Shown piece by piece: positions 33,484 through 43,144 of a DNA stretch of 64,000 bases (positions are counted from its first letter, which is position 1; each line of letters opens with the position of its first letter). Both the position numbers and the translations under genes were made by a program. The notes beneath the pieces were generated by a model. It had not been told where the DNA came from, ran no database searches, and saw only the letters and a list, made by a program, of their open reading frames with translations. This DNA comes from DALYLB01 sp964468345 (lineage in GTDB: Bacteria > Acidobacteriota > Blastocatellia > RBC074): positions 334,667 through 398,666 of the forward strand of contig CAYXVZ010000001.1 of assembly GCA_964468345.1 (NCBI GenBank), in the 5' to 3' direction.

Positions 33484-34316
33484 ATGGCAAGGGACTCTTT
33501 CCAGGAGGGCATGGGCGGCAGGCCAAGCTCCTCTGAAAGCTGGCAGTGCATCGGCGTGTATCGCGGGCGGGCGGCGGCGCGTTTCATTTCGGTCTCGCGG
33601 ATCGGGGTGATCAGCGCCGCGGTTTCCTCCTCTGATAATCCCAGCAATCGAGCCGCTTCCATCGCGGTTTCATGATGCGAGCAGGTTCCTTCGTTGACCG
33701 TGTGATAGACCCCGTAATGCCGGCGGGCGAGAATCTCTTCCATCCGGTGCAGCAGATCTTCGATATAGGTCGCGCTGGCGAAGATATCGACGGCGGCGCG
33801 AACCGGGACCCTGTTTTTCAGATTTCGCAGACCGACCGTGAGAAAGTTTTTTCCCAGCGGTCCAAAGACCCAGGAGGTGCGCAGAATATAACTGCGCTCA
33901 CAGGCCGCCTGCACGCGGCGCTCCCCTTCAAGCTTGGTCTTGCCGTAAATATTGATCGGCTCGGCGGGATCCTTTTGCGTATACGCCCCCGAATCCCGAT
34001 TCCCATCGAAGACATAATTCGTGCTGAAATGAATGATCTCGGCGCCGACTTCGGCCGCGCCCTCGGCGAGGGCCTGCGGCGCATCCACATTGACGGCCTC
34101 GGCCAGCGAAGGCTCGTTCTCGCACACATCGACCGCGATCACGGCGCAGTTGATGATCAGATCCGGTTGCTTTTCGCGAATCATCTCGCGCACGGCCTTG
34201 CGGTCGGTCAAATCCAGATCCATCCTCGGGAAAGCGAAGACTTCATGTCGTTTGGAAAAATATTGCGCACTCGACGTGCCCACAAAGCCGGCCGCGCCGG
34301 TGATCATGATTTTCAT
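33465..34316 (-). CDS. rfbD: dTDP-4-dehydrorhamnose reductase
   Basis: A 283-residue extended SDR that reduces dTDP-4-dehydrorhamnose to dTDP-L-rhamnose. NAD(P)-binding 'ITGAAGFVGTS', then 'LDLTDRKAVREMIREKQPDLIINCA', 'STNYVFDG' and the catalytic Tyr-Lys in 'NIYGKTKLEGE' are typical of RmlD, as is 'ILRTSWVFGPLGKNF'. The other rml genes are not in the window, so the gene stands alone; a related NAD-dependent sugar epimerase or reductase is possible. The start at ATG 34316 begins immediately at the Rossmann strand and has no strong ribosome-binding site. Confidence 0.85.
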   Translation of the reverse strand: MKIMITGAAGFVGTSSAQYFSKRHEVFAFPRMDLDLTDRKAVREMIREKQPDLIINCAVIAVDVCENEPSLAEAVNVDAPQALAEGAAEVGAEIIHFSTNYVFDGNRDSGAYTQKDPAEPINIYGKTKLEGERRVQAACERSYILRTSWVFGPLGKNFLTVGLRNLKNRVPVRAAVDIFASATYIEDLLHRMEEILARRHYGVYHTVNEGTCSHHETAMEAARLLGLSEEETAALITPIRETEMKRAAARPRYTPMHCQLSEELGLPPMPSWKESLAIHLERL

Positions 34317-34363
34317 AGAGATGGTAAAAAGGGAGTCTTTCCGTTTCCGAGTCAGTATATGGG

Positions 34364-34634
34364 TTTACCACGAAGAAACGAAGGGTCGAAGAGAGGCGCT
34401 AGCGGCGATTTACGCATATGAGAGACACTATGAATGAAAATTTTTAACACAAAGGTTCAAAGGATCAAGGGTTCAAAGATAAAAATAACATTGATTCTAT
34501 TGATTCTTTGAACCCTTGATCCTTTGAACCTTTGTGTTAAAAGGGTCTTGCGCATGAAATCTCATGCGAGTGAAGATCGCTATAAACAAGGCTTCTTATC
34601 TTCCTTCGTGCTCTTCGTTTCTTCGTGGTTTGCC
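34364..34634. repeat. CACGAAGA-family element interrupted by another hairpin; the 34317-34669 gap
   Basis: Left arm 34364-34392 (TTTACCACGAAGAAACGAAG) and right arm 34600-34634 (CTTCGTGCTCTTCGTTTCTT then CGTGGTTTGCC) are the usual arms of this family but lie 207 bp apart instead of about 30. The centre contains a complete AAAGGTTC-family hairpin (34444-34540) plus a small GCGCATGA/TCATGCG dyad. No gene is supported in this gap. Confidence 0.88.
34444..34540. repeat. Perfect 35-bp inverted repeat of the AAAGGTTC family, nested
   Basis: Bases 34444-34478 (TTAACACAAAGGTTCAAAGG then ATCAAGGGTTCAAAG) are the exact complement of 34506-34540, with a 27-bp centre. The unit is an 8-bp imperfect direct repeat (AAAGGTTC, AAAGGATC, AAGGGTTC). 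A second, diverged copy is at 62171-62254. Confidence 0.93.
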
Positions 34635-34669
34635 CTTTCTTGTCTGTCTTGATTTCGATTTATCCTGCC

Positions 34670-35968
34670 TCAGCGGATCACCAGGACCCGATGTGTTTCA
34701 CTGTCGCCGACATAGATCGCGCCGTCCGTGTCCACAAAGACGCCGTGCGGGCGCGCCATTTTACATTGCAGCGGCCGACCCGCATCGCAGCCGCTGCCTT
34801 GCGCATCGCTTTTCGCGCCGGTGCCCGCGACCAATTCCAGGGTGCCTTTGCGCACATCGATCATGCGGATCGAGTGACTTTCGGTGTCGGCCAGATAGAC
34901 ATTTCCGTTGGGGCCGATGCTCAATCCCTTGGGGCCCGAAAGCGTCGCCTCTTTCGCGGGCCCGCCATTTCCCGTGAACCCCGATTTCCCCGTGCCCGCG
35001 ATGTGATGAATCGTGCCGGCTTTCAAATCGAAGCGATACACGGCATTTCCTTCGCGAAGGGCGAGCCAGAGATTCCCCTGCCGGTCGAAATCCAGCGCGC
35101 GCGGCCCGTTGAGCGGCGTGCCCGCGATCTGTGCGCCATCGGGCGTCGGCTTTTTCTCGCCCGTGCCGGCAAAGGTGGTAATGATGCCGGTCGCGCGATC
35201 CACGCGGCGGATGCGATGGTTGAGGATATCGCAGATGTATAAATCACCCGCGCGGTCGAATTGAATGGAATGCGGCTGATTCAGCATCGCCAGCGTCGCG
35301 CGTTCGCCATCGCCGGAAAATCCCGCCTTTCCCGTTCCCGCAATCGTCGTAATGATTCCCGTCTTCGCATCGACGCGGCGCACGACATGATTCATTCGCT
35401 CAACGATGAACAGGTGTCCGCCTTTATCGAAGCGGATTTCATAGGGCTCGTTCATCTCCGCCTGGCGCGCCGGGCCGCCATCGCCCGCATACCCGCGCCG
35501 GCCGTTTCCCGCGACGGTTGTGATGATTCCGCGCCGGTCGATCTTTCGAATGACATGATTATTCGTATCGCAAAAATACAGCGCTCCATCCGGCCCGCGC
35601 ACAACGCCGAAAGGCTGATCCAACCGCGCGGAGGTCGCCGGTCCGCCATCGCCGCTGTATCCCATCTGGCCTGTGCCGGCAAACACCGATATCTTGCTCT
35701 GCGCAAAGCAAAGGTTTTGCCCCGGAGGCGCAGAGACACAGAGGAAGGCCGCGAGAAGAAGTGCACGTCTCAATAACACGAGCGCTTCTCTCTGTGCCTC
35801 CGTGTCTCTGTGGCAATCTTCGTCCCTATAAATGTTTTGCCATGGAGTCACAGAGTCACGGAGAAAGCCAAAGAGGAAAAAAGGTCTCCTCAAGAACGTA
35901 AGTGCTTTTCTCTGTGCCTCCGTGTCTCTGTGGCCGATCTTTCCAGCCGGAAGAACGAGATTTTTCAT
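34670..35968 (-). CDS. Exported NHL-repeat beta-propeller protein with repeat-derived N-terminus
   Basis: A 432-residue protein. From residue 93 on it is an NHL beta-propeller: blades of the type 'VFAGTGQMGYSGDGGPATSARLDQPFGVVRGPDGALYFCDTNNHVIRKID' recur about six times. NHL propellers bind proteins or ligands. The first 90 residues are two tandem copies of about 38 residues (pattern HRDTEAQR-AL--LRR---L--FL--S--P-QN), each encoded by a CACAGAG-type DNA repeat; the second supplies the hydrophobic core that looks like a signal peptide ('RRALLLAAFLCVSAPPGQ'). ATG 35968 has GGAG nine bases upstream; GTG 35779, just before the second copy, is an equally plausible start. Confidence 0.8.
   Translation of the reverse strand: MKNLVLPAGKIGHRDTEAQRKALTFLRRPFFLFGFLRDSVTPWQNIYRDEDCHRDTEAQREALVLLRRALLLAAFLCVSAPPGQNLCFAQSKISVFAGTGQMGYSGDGGPATSARLDQPFGVVRGPDGALYFCDTNNHVIRKIDRRGIITTVAGNGRRGYAGDGGPARQAEMNEPYEIRFDKGGHLFIVERMNHVVRRVDAKTGIITTIAGTGKAGFSGDGERATLAMLNQPHSIQFDRAGDLYICDILNHRIRRVDRATGIITTFAGTGEKKPTPDGAQIAGTPLNGPRALDFDRQGNLWLALREGNAVYRFDLKAGTIHHIAGTGKSGFTGNGGPAKEATLSGPKGLSIGPNGNVYLADTESHSIRMIDVRKGTLELVAGTGAKSDAQGSGCDAGRPLQCKMARPHGVFVDTDGAIYVGDSETHRVLVIR
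35715..35815. repeat. CACAGAG-family element, first tandem copy, in a coding region
   Basis: GCCCCGGAGGCGCAGAGACA at the left and CTCTGTGCCTCCGTGTCTCT then GTGGC at the right form the usual inverted arms. The centre (GAAGTGC...AACACGAG) matches the centre of the next copy at 35834, so the whole element is duplicated. Confidence 0.85.
35834..35938. repeat. CACAGAG-family element, second tandem copy, in a coding region
   Basis: GTTTTGCCATGGAGTCACAG then AGTCACGGAG at the left and CTCTGTGCCTCCGTGTCTCT then GTGGC at the right. About 120 bp from the preceding copy and similar along its full length, including the centre. Confidence 0.85.
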
Positions 35969-36072
35969 TGGGGAACTCCGAAATGTTATGGACTTATTTT
36001 TGAACGCGGATAAGAATACAGATACCGATAACGAAGTAAAGCAATTCCCTTCTCGTCCAGCGGAGGAGAACC

Positions 36073-38331
36073 ATGTCCCGGATCAACTATGCCAAAGCGT
36101 TTCTGTTCGCGGCGATCGCGTCCTTCAGCATCTGGTGCGTCGCGGATGAACTCCCGTTTACGGAAAAACAGCGGAATCACTGGGCCTACAAGCCGGTGGT
36201 GAAGCCCGCCGTGCCGGCGCCGAAAAATCGCGCGTGGAGCAGGCAGTCGATCGATGCCTTCATTCTGGCCGGCCTCGAAGCCAAAGGGCTCGCGCCCTCG
36301 GCGCCCGCCGACAAGATCACGCTTTTGCGACGGGCGACCTTCGACCTGACGGGATTGCCGCCCACGCCGGAAGAGATTCGCGCCTTCCTGCAGGACCGTT
36401 CGCCGAGGGCCTATGAGAAAGTGATCGATCGCCTGCTGGCGAGTCCGCGCTATGGCGAGAAATGGGCGCGGCACTGGCTGGATCTGGCGCGCTATGCCGA
36501 CAGCGACGGCTTCAAGGCGGACGATACGCGGCCGCATATCTGGCGATATCGCGATTATGTGATCAAGTCCTTCAATGCGGATAAACCGTATGACCGCTTC
36601 GTGCAGGAGCAGATCGCGGGCGACGAACTCTGGCCGGACGATCCGGATGCGCTGGTTGCGACGGGATTTAATCGCCATTTTCCCGATGAATACAATGCGC
36701 GCAATCTGATGCAGCGTCGGCAGGAAATTCTGAACGACATCACCGACACGGTGGGTGCGGTCTTTTTGGGAACGACCTATGCGTGCGCCCGATGCCACAA
36801 CCATAAATACGATCCGGTCCTGCAAAAGGACTATTACCGCCTGCAGGCGTTCTTTGCCGCCTCGCGCGCAAAAGACGATTACATCCTGGCCAGCAAAGCC
36901 GAGCAGGCCGACTATGCAAAGCGCCGCGCCGAATGGGAAGCGAAGACTAAAGACGTTCGCGAGAAGATCGACATTCTCGAAGCGCCCGCCAAAAAAGCGC
37001 TTTATGACGACGGCTTCGAAAAGTTTCCTGAAGAGGTTCAACTCGCCGTCAACACCGAACCTTCAAAGCGCAATACGATGCAGTGGCTGATGTATCACAA
37101 GGCGCAATGGCAGTTGAATTACGGCGTCGATGAAGACGGCAAAGGCATAGCGGGCCGCATCAAGGGCGAAGCGAAAAAACAATGGGAGGCGCTGCGCGCG
37201 GAACTGGCCAAATTCGACGCGATCAAACCGTCGCCGCTCCCCATCGGCTCCGGCATCACGGATGTCGGTCCGGAGGCGCCGAAGCATTTTCTGCTCAAGG
37301 GCGGAGGCTATGACAATTATGGCGAAGAGGTTCTGCCGGGCTTTTTGACGGTGTTGCAACCGGCCGACGCGCGCGTGTCGCCGTGCGAGAAAGTGCCTTC
37401 CACCGGCCGCCGCACGTCGCTGGCGATGTGGCTGACCGATCCGAAAAATCCGCTGGTCGCGCGCGTGATGGTCAACCGGCTGTGGCATTACCATTTCGGC
37501 CGCGGCATCGTCGGTACGCCCAACGATTTCGGCCAGATGCGCGAACAGGAGACACATCCCGAACTGCTGGACTGGCTGGCCGCGACCTTTGTGGAACAGG
37601 GATGGAGTCTCAAGAAGATGCACCGGATGATGCTGCTGTCGAAGACCTATCAGCAGGCCGCGACATTCAATGAAGCCGCGGCGAAAGTCGATCCGGACAA
37701 CGCGCTGCTCTGGCGCTTCCGCCGGCAACGGTTGTCGGGCGAAGAGGTGCGCGATGCGATCCTGCAGATCAGCGGCAAGCTCAATCTGCAGATGGGCGGG
37801 CCGGGCATCTTCCCTGAAATTCCAAAGGAGATGGACGTGCGCGGCGGCTGGAATCGCAAAGAAGCCGAGGCCGCCCGCAATCGACGCAGCGTGTATGTCT
37901 TCGTGCGACGCAATTCCCGCTATCCGATGTTCCAGGCCTTCGATATGCCCGACACGCATGAAAGCTGCGGCCGTCGCTCGGTCACGACCACCGCGCCGCA
38001 GGCCTTGAATCTGCTCAATGACAATGTCGTGCTCGGCGCGGCGCAGGCCTTCGCCGGACGCGTATTGACTGCCGCGGGATCCGATGCCCGCGCGCAGGTT
38101 GTATTGGCTTATCAATTGGCTTTCGGGCGCAAGCCCAGGGCCGATGAGATCGAGGCTTCGCTGGCGTTTTTGCAGCAGCAGGCAGGGATCATCGCAACAC
38201 GGCTGGCAGCGAATGAAAAGATTGCGCTGCCCTCGGATTGTCCGTCGAATATTGCTCCCGCGCAGGCCGCGGCGCTGGTCGATTTCTGTCACACGCTGTT
38301 TAACGCGAACGAGTTTGTGTATCTGTATTGA
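36073..38331 (+). CDS. Exported DUF1549-DUF1553 protein without a PSCyt1 domain
   Basis: A 752-residue protein with a signal peptide (1-24) and, directly after it, 'HWAYKPVVKPAVPAPKNRAWSRQSIDAFI'. DUF1549 spans about 50-270 ('LTGLPPTPEEIRAFL', 'SPRYGEKWARHWLD', CARCHNHKYDP) and DUF1553 about 440-740 ('KNPLVARVMVNRLWHYHFGRGIVGTPNDFG'). It lacks the N-terminal cytochrome domain of the paralogue at 15824; the single CxxCH lies in DUF1549. GGAGG precedes ATG 36073. A DUF1501 gene follows 43 bp downstream, the standard pairing of these families in planctomycete-type clusters, and a sulfatase follows that. Confidence 0.9.
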   Translation: MSRINYAKAFLFAAIASFSIWCVADELPFTEKQRNHWAYKPVVKPAVPAPKNRAWSRQSIDAFILAGLEAKGLAPSAPADKITLLRRATFDLTGLPPTPEEIRAFLQDRSPRAYEKVIDRLLASPRYGEKWARHWLDLARYADSDGFKADDTRPHIWRYRDYVIKSFNADKPYDRFVQEQIAGDELWPDDPDALVATGFNRHFPDEYNARNLMQRRQEILNDITDTVGAVFLGTTYACARCHNHKYDPVLQKDYYRLQAFFAASRAKDDYILASKAEQADYAKRRAEWEAKTKDVREKIDILEAPAKKALYDDGFEKFPEEVQLAVNTEPSKRNTMQWLMYHKAQWQLNYGVDEDGKGIAGRIKGEAKKQWEALRAELAKFDAIKPSPLPIGSGITDVGPEAPKHFLLKGGGYDNYGEEVLPGFLTVLQPADARVSPCEKVPSTGRRTSLAMWLTDPKNPLVARVMVNRLWHYHFGRGIVGTPNDFGQMREQETHPELLDWLAATFVEQGWSLKKMHRMMLLSKTYQQAATFNEAAAKVDPDNALLWRFRRQRLSGEEVRDAILQISGKLNLQMGGPGIFPEIPKEMDVRGGWNRKEAEAARNRRSVYVFVRRNSRYPMFQAFDMPDTHESCGRRSVTTTAPQALNLLNDNVVLGAAQAFAGRVLTAAGSDARAQVVLAYQLAFGRKPRADEIEASLAFLQQQAGIIATRLAANEKIALPSDCPSNIAPAQAAALVDFCHTLFNANEFVYLY

Positions 38332-38374
38332 GCCTCACTCCATACGCTTCGCGAGACTAAGGGGATTTACAACG

Positions 38375-39802
38375 ATGAAGAACAATCTTCCCCATGAAAC
38401 CGCCCTCCGGCATCGTCGCGCCTTCCTGCAACAATCGGGCGCGGGCTTGTGTTCGCTGGCGCTCTCGACACTTCTTGCGGAAGACGGCGTTGCGCTCGAT
38501 GGGCCGCCCGATCCGCTGGCGGCTAAAAAGCCGCATCATCGGGTGCGCGCAAAATCAGTGATCTGGTGCTTTCTCGAAGGCGGGCCGTCGCATCTCGACA
38601 CCTTCGATCCGAAACCGGAACTGCTCAAACTCGCGGGCCAGCCGATGCCTGCGTCCTTCGGCCGTCCCATCACCGCGATGGGAACAGCGTCGAATACCAT
38701 CATGCCGAGCAAGCGCGTCTTCACGCGGCATGGGCAGAGCGGCATTCCGGTCAGCGATTGGCTGCCGAACATTGCGAAGCATGTCGATGATCTGGCCATC
38801 ATTCGATCATGCTGGATGGATGGATTGAATCACGTCGGTTCGGTCTGCCAGATGAATACGGGATCGATTCTCGCGGGCCGGCCCAGCCTCGGCGCGTGGT
38901 CGACGTATGGCCTCGGCACGGCGAACCAGAATCTGCCGGCGTTTGTGATCATGCAGGATGGGGCCGAAGTTTTGGGCGGCGCGAAAAACTGGAGCGCCGG
39001 CTTTCTGCCCGCGATCTATCAGGGCACGCAGTTTCGCGGCGGCGCGAATCCCGTTTATTACGTCAAACCGCCGGAGACGATCGGCGATCAGCAACAGCGC
39101 AATAAAATCGACTTTCTCGCCCGGCTCAACCAGCGCTTTTCCGAAGACAAGCCGGAAGACACGGAACTGTTGGCGCGCTTGAATTCCTATGAACTCGCCT
39201 ATCGAATGCAGGCGGCCGCGCCCGAGGCAGTGGATCTCACAAGGGAATCGGAAGCGACGAAAAAACTGTACGGCATCGGCAATCCGGTCACGGAAAAATA
39301 CGGCACGATGTGCCTGATGGCGCGCCGGCTGGTTGAGCGCGATGTGCGATTCATTCAGCTTTATTCCGGTTCTGGCAGCGCCTGGGATGCCCATAACAAT
39401 ATCGAAGGCAATCACACGAAGATGTGCGCATCCAGCGACCTGCCCATCGCGGGCCTGCTCGCCGACCTCAAGGCGCGCGGCCTGCTCGACACGACGCTCG
39501 TCATCTGGGGCGGCGAATTCGGCCGCACGCCCTTCAATGAAAAGGGCGATGGCCGCGACCATAATCCATGGGGATTCACGATGTGGATGGCCGGCGCGGG
39601 CATCAAGGGCGGCCAGATCATCGGCGCAACCGATGAAATCGGCCTGCGCGCCATCGAAGGGCGCGCGCACGTGCACGACATACATGCGACGATCCTGCAT
39701 CTGATGGGATTGAACCAGTTCAAGACGGCCTACAAGCACAACGGGCGAATGGAAGTCCCGACCGTTGTCGAGGGTCGCGTGATTCAGGAACTGGTGTCGT
39801 AA
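38375..39802 (+). CDS. DUF1501 protein with Tat signal
   Basis: A 475-residue exported protein. 'RHRRAFLQQSGAGL' at residues 11-24 is a twin-arginine signal. The body has the sulfatase/alkaline-phosphatase-like DUF1501 motifs 'VIWCFLEGGPSHLDTFDPKPEL', 'RSCWMDGLNHVGSVCQMNTGS', 'LVIWGGEFGRTPF', 'GRDHNPWGFTMWMAGAGIKGG' and 'GATDEIGLRAIEGRAHVHDIHATILHLMGL'. Family members occur beside DUF1549/DUF1553 genes, as here; enzymatic activity is not established. The ATG at 38375 (AAGGGG 11 bases upstream) begins the Tat signal. Confidence 0.92.
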   Translation: MKNNLPHETALRHRRAFLQQSGAGLCSLALSTLLAEDGVALDGPPDPLAAKKPHHRVRAKSVIWCFLEGGPSHLDTFDPKPELLKLAGQPMPASFGRPITAMGTASNTIMPSKRVFTRHGQSGIPVSDWLPNIAKHVDDLAIIRSCWMDGLNHVGSVCQMNTGSILAGRPSLGAWSTYGLGTANQNLPAFVIMQDGAEVLGGAKNWSAGFLPAIYQGTQFRGGANPVYYVKPPETIGDQQQRNKIDFLARLNQRFSEDKPEDTELLARLNSYELAYRMQAAAPEAVDLTRESEATKKLYGIGNPVTEKYGTMCLMARRLVERDVRFIQLYSGSGSAWDAHNNIEGNHTKMCASSDLPIAGLLADLKARGLLDTTLVIWGGEFGRTPFNEKGDGRDHNPWGFTMWMAGAGIKGGQIIGATDEIGLRAIEGRAHVHDIHATILHLMGLNQFKTAYKHNGRMEVPTVVEGRVIQELVS

Positions 39803-39809
39803 ACAAACT

Positions 39810-39868
39810 CCCAGCGCTGGAAGCGCTGGGCTGGTAGCCCTTCGGGGAAGCCCCTTTGCAGGGGGCTA
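39810..39868. repeat. Pair of GC-rich hairpins (CCCAGCGC type)
   Basis: First hairpin: CCCAGCGC (39810-39817) with GCGCTGGG (39823-39830). Second: TAGCCC (39835-39840) with GGGCTA (39863-39868), enclosing GGGG (39844-39847) and CCCC (39851-39854). It lies between the DUF1501 stop and the sulfatase start, so it may end one transcript. Similar dyads occur at 25341-25406. Confidence 0.75.
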
Positions 39869-39878
39869 ATCTAACAAG

Positions 39879-41339
39879 ATGAAAACGAGCTCCCTTCTTT
39901 TCTGCCTCTTGCTCTGCGCGACCATCGATGCCGTCGGACAATCCCAACGGCCCAATATCATCCTGATTCTGACCGACGACCAGGGGTATGGCGATGTGGG
40001 GCGGCACGGCAATCCGATTCTGCAAACGCCGAATCTCGATCGGCTGCACGATGAATCGGTGCGCTTCACGGACTTTCACGTCAGCACGACCTGCGCGCCG
40101 ACGCGCTCCGCGTTGATGTCGGGACGGCATGATTTCAAGAACGGCGTGACGCACACGATTTTCGAGCGCGAACGAATGACGCTGCGCACAACGACCATCG
40201 CCCAGGTATTGAAATCCGCGGGCTATTCGACGGGCATCTTCGGCAAGTGGCATTTGGGGGATGAGCCGGCCTATCGGCCGAACCGGCGCGGCTTTGACGA
40301 GATGTTCATTCACGGCTGCGGCGGCATCGGGCAAACCTATCCGGGAACCTGCGGCGATGCGCCGGGCAATTCCTATTTCGATCCGGTTCTGCTGCATAAC
40401 GGGACCTTCGAAAAAACGCGCGGCTATTGCACGGATGTCTTTTTCGCGCAGGCCATGCAATGGATGAAAGCAGTCAAAGGCCGCCGCCCCTTTTTCGCAT
40501 ACATTACGCCCAATGCCCCGCACACGCCGCTCGACGTGCCGGAAGCCTATGAAAAGCTCTATGCCGACAAACTGCCGGCGGATAAGAACGGCCGGAACAC
40601 CGCCAAGTTTTTCGGGATGGTCCACAATATCGATGAAAACGTGGGCAAACTGCTGGCAATGCTGAAAGAGCAGAATCTTGAGCGCGATACGCTGGTGATT
40701 TTCATGAACGACAACGGCGGCACCGAAGGCGTTCGCGTCTGGAATGCCGGCATGCGCGGGCAGAAAAACACGCCGTATCTCGGCGGCACGCGCGCCATGA
40801 GCTTCTGGCGCTGGCCGGGCCGGCTTGCGCCCGCGGCGGTCAGCGCATTAACCGCGCATATCGATGTCTTCCCCACGCTGGCGGAACTGGCCGGCGCAAA
40901 GCTCCCGGCAAACGTCAAAGCACAGGTCGAAGGGCGCAGCCTGTTGCCGCTGCTCAAAAATGCCTCCGCCGCCTGGCCCGATCGCGTCTTCGTGCGCCAT
41001 ATCGGCCGCTGGCCCAAGGGCGTCGATCCGAATACCTGGAAATACACGCAGATCAGTGTGCGGAATACGCGCTGGCATCTGGTCAACGACAGCAAGGAAA
41101 ATGCCAAGCGCTGGATGCTCTTCAACCTGCAAGCCGACCCGGGCGAGAAAATCGACGTCGCCGCGGCGCATCCGGACATCGTGAAGCAGTTGGACGCGGA
41201 ATACGACAAATGGTGGGAAGAGGTGCTGCCGATGCTAGTCAATGAAAACGCTCCGCAACCGGCCGTCAATCCGTATCACGAAGAGTACTGGAAGCAATTT
41301 CGCGGACCTGGGCCGAACAATGTTCCGCCCAGGGACTAG
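39879..41339 (+). CDS. Exported sulfatase
   Basis: A 486-residue type I sulfatase, which hydrolyses sulfate esters. Signal peptide residues 1-21. The metal-binding start is 'PNIILILTDDQGYGDVGRHG' and the formylglycine site is 'TTCAPTRSALMSGRH' (C-x-P-T-R), so it needs a formylglycine-generating enzyme not seen in the window. 'TGIFGKWHLGDEPAYRPNRRGFDEMF' and 'NDNGGTEGVRVWNAGMRG' complete the fold. With the adjacent DUF1549/1553 and DUF1501 genes and two FAD enzymes, it suggests sulfated-glycan degradation. The stop TAG is the first part of a CCTATAAGA repeat. The ribosome-binding site is weak (ACAAG). Confidence 0.93.
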   Translation: MKTSSLLFCLLLCATIDAVGQSQRPNIILILTDDQGYGDVGRHGNPILQTPNLDRLHDESVRFTDFHVSTTCAPTRSALMSGRHDFKNGVTHTIFERERMTLRTTTIAQVLKSAGYSTGIFGKWHLGDEPAYRPNRRGFDEMFIHGCGGIGQTYPGTCGDAPGNSYFDPVLLHNGTFEKTRGYCTDVFFAQAMQWMKAVKGRRPFFAYITPNAPHTPLDVPEAYEKLYADKLPADKNGRNTAKFFGMVHNIDENVGKLLAMLKEQNLERDTLVIFMNDNGGTEGVRVWNAGMRGQKNTPYLGGTRAMSFWRWPGRLAPAAVSALTAHIDVFPTLAELAGAKLPANVKAQVEGRSLLPLLKNASAAWPDRVFVRHIGRWPKGVDPNTWKYTQISVRNTRWHLVNDSKENAKRWMLFNLQADPGEKIDVAAAHPDIVKQLDAEYDKWWEEVLPMLVNENAPQPAVNPYHEEYWKQFRGPGPNNVPPRD

Positions 41340-41366
41340 GACCTATACGACCTATAAGACCTATCA
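41336..41366. repeat. CCTATAAGA-family repeat at a sulfatase stop codon
   Basis: Units CTAGGACCTATACGACCTAT then AAGACCTAT run from the stop of the sulfatase gene (TAG 41337-41339) towards the convergent FAD oxidoreductase, filling most of the 39-bp gap. Confidence 0.88.
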
Positions 41367-41378
41367 TCTAAAAACCGC

Positions 41379-43031
<1,653 letters not shown>

Positions 43032-43045
43032 GCGTTTCCTTTAGG

Positions 43046-43142
43046 ATTCGCCACGGAGTCACAGAGACACAGAGAAGCAGAGAGATGGTGATAGAGGTTT
43101 TATCTCTCTGCTTCTCTGTGTCTCTGTGACTCCGTGGCGAAT
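43046..43142. repeat. Perfect 40-bp inverted repeat, CACAGAG family
   Basis: Bases 43046-43085 are exactly complementary to 43103-43142, with a 17-bp centre. The arm contains CGCCACGGAGTCACAGAGAC then ACAGAGAAGCAGAGAGA. It fills the gap between the two FAD oxidoreductase genes and ends two bases before the stop codon of the upstream one. Confidence 0.95.
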
Positions 43143-43144
43143 CG

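Noticed and set aside
33465..34316. RmlD as part of a rhamnose biosynthesis operon
   Set aside because: No rmlA, rmlB or rmlC homologue lies nearby, so only the single enzyme can be claimed.
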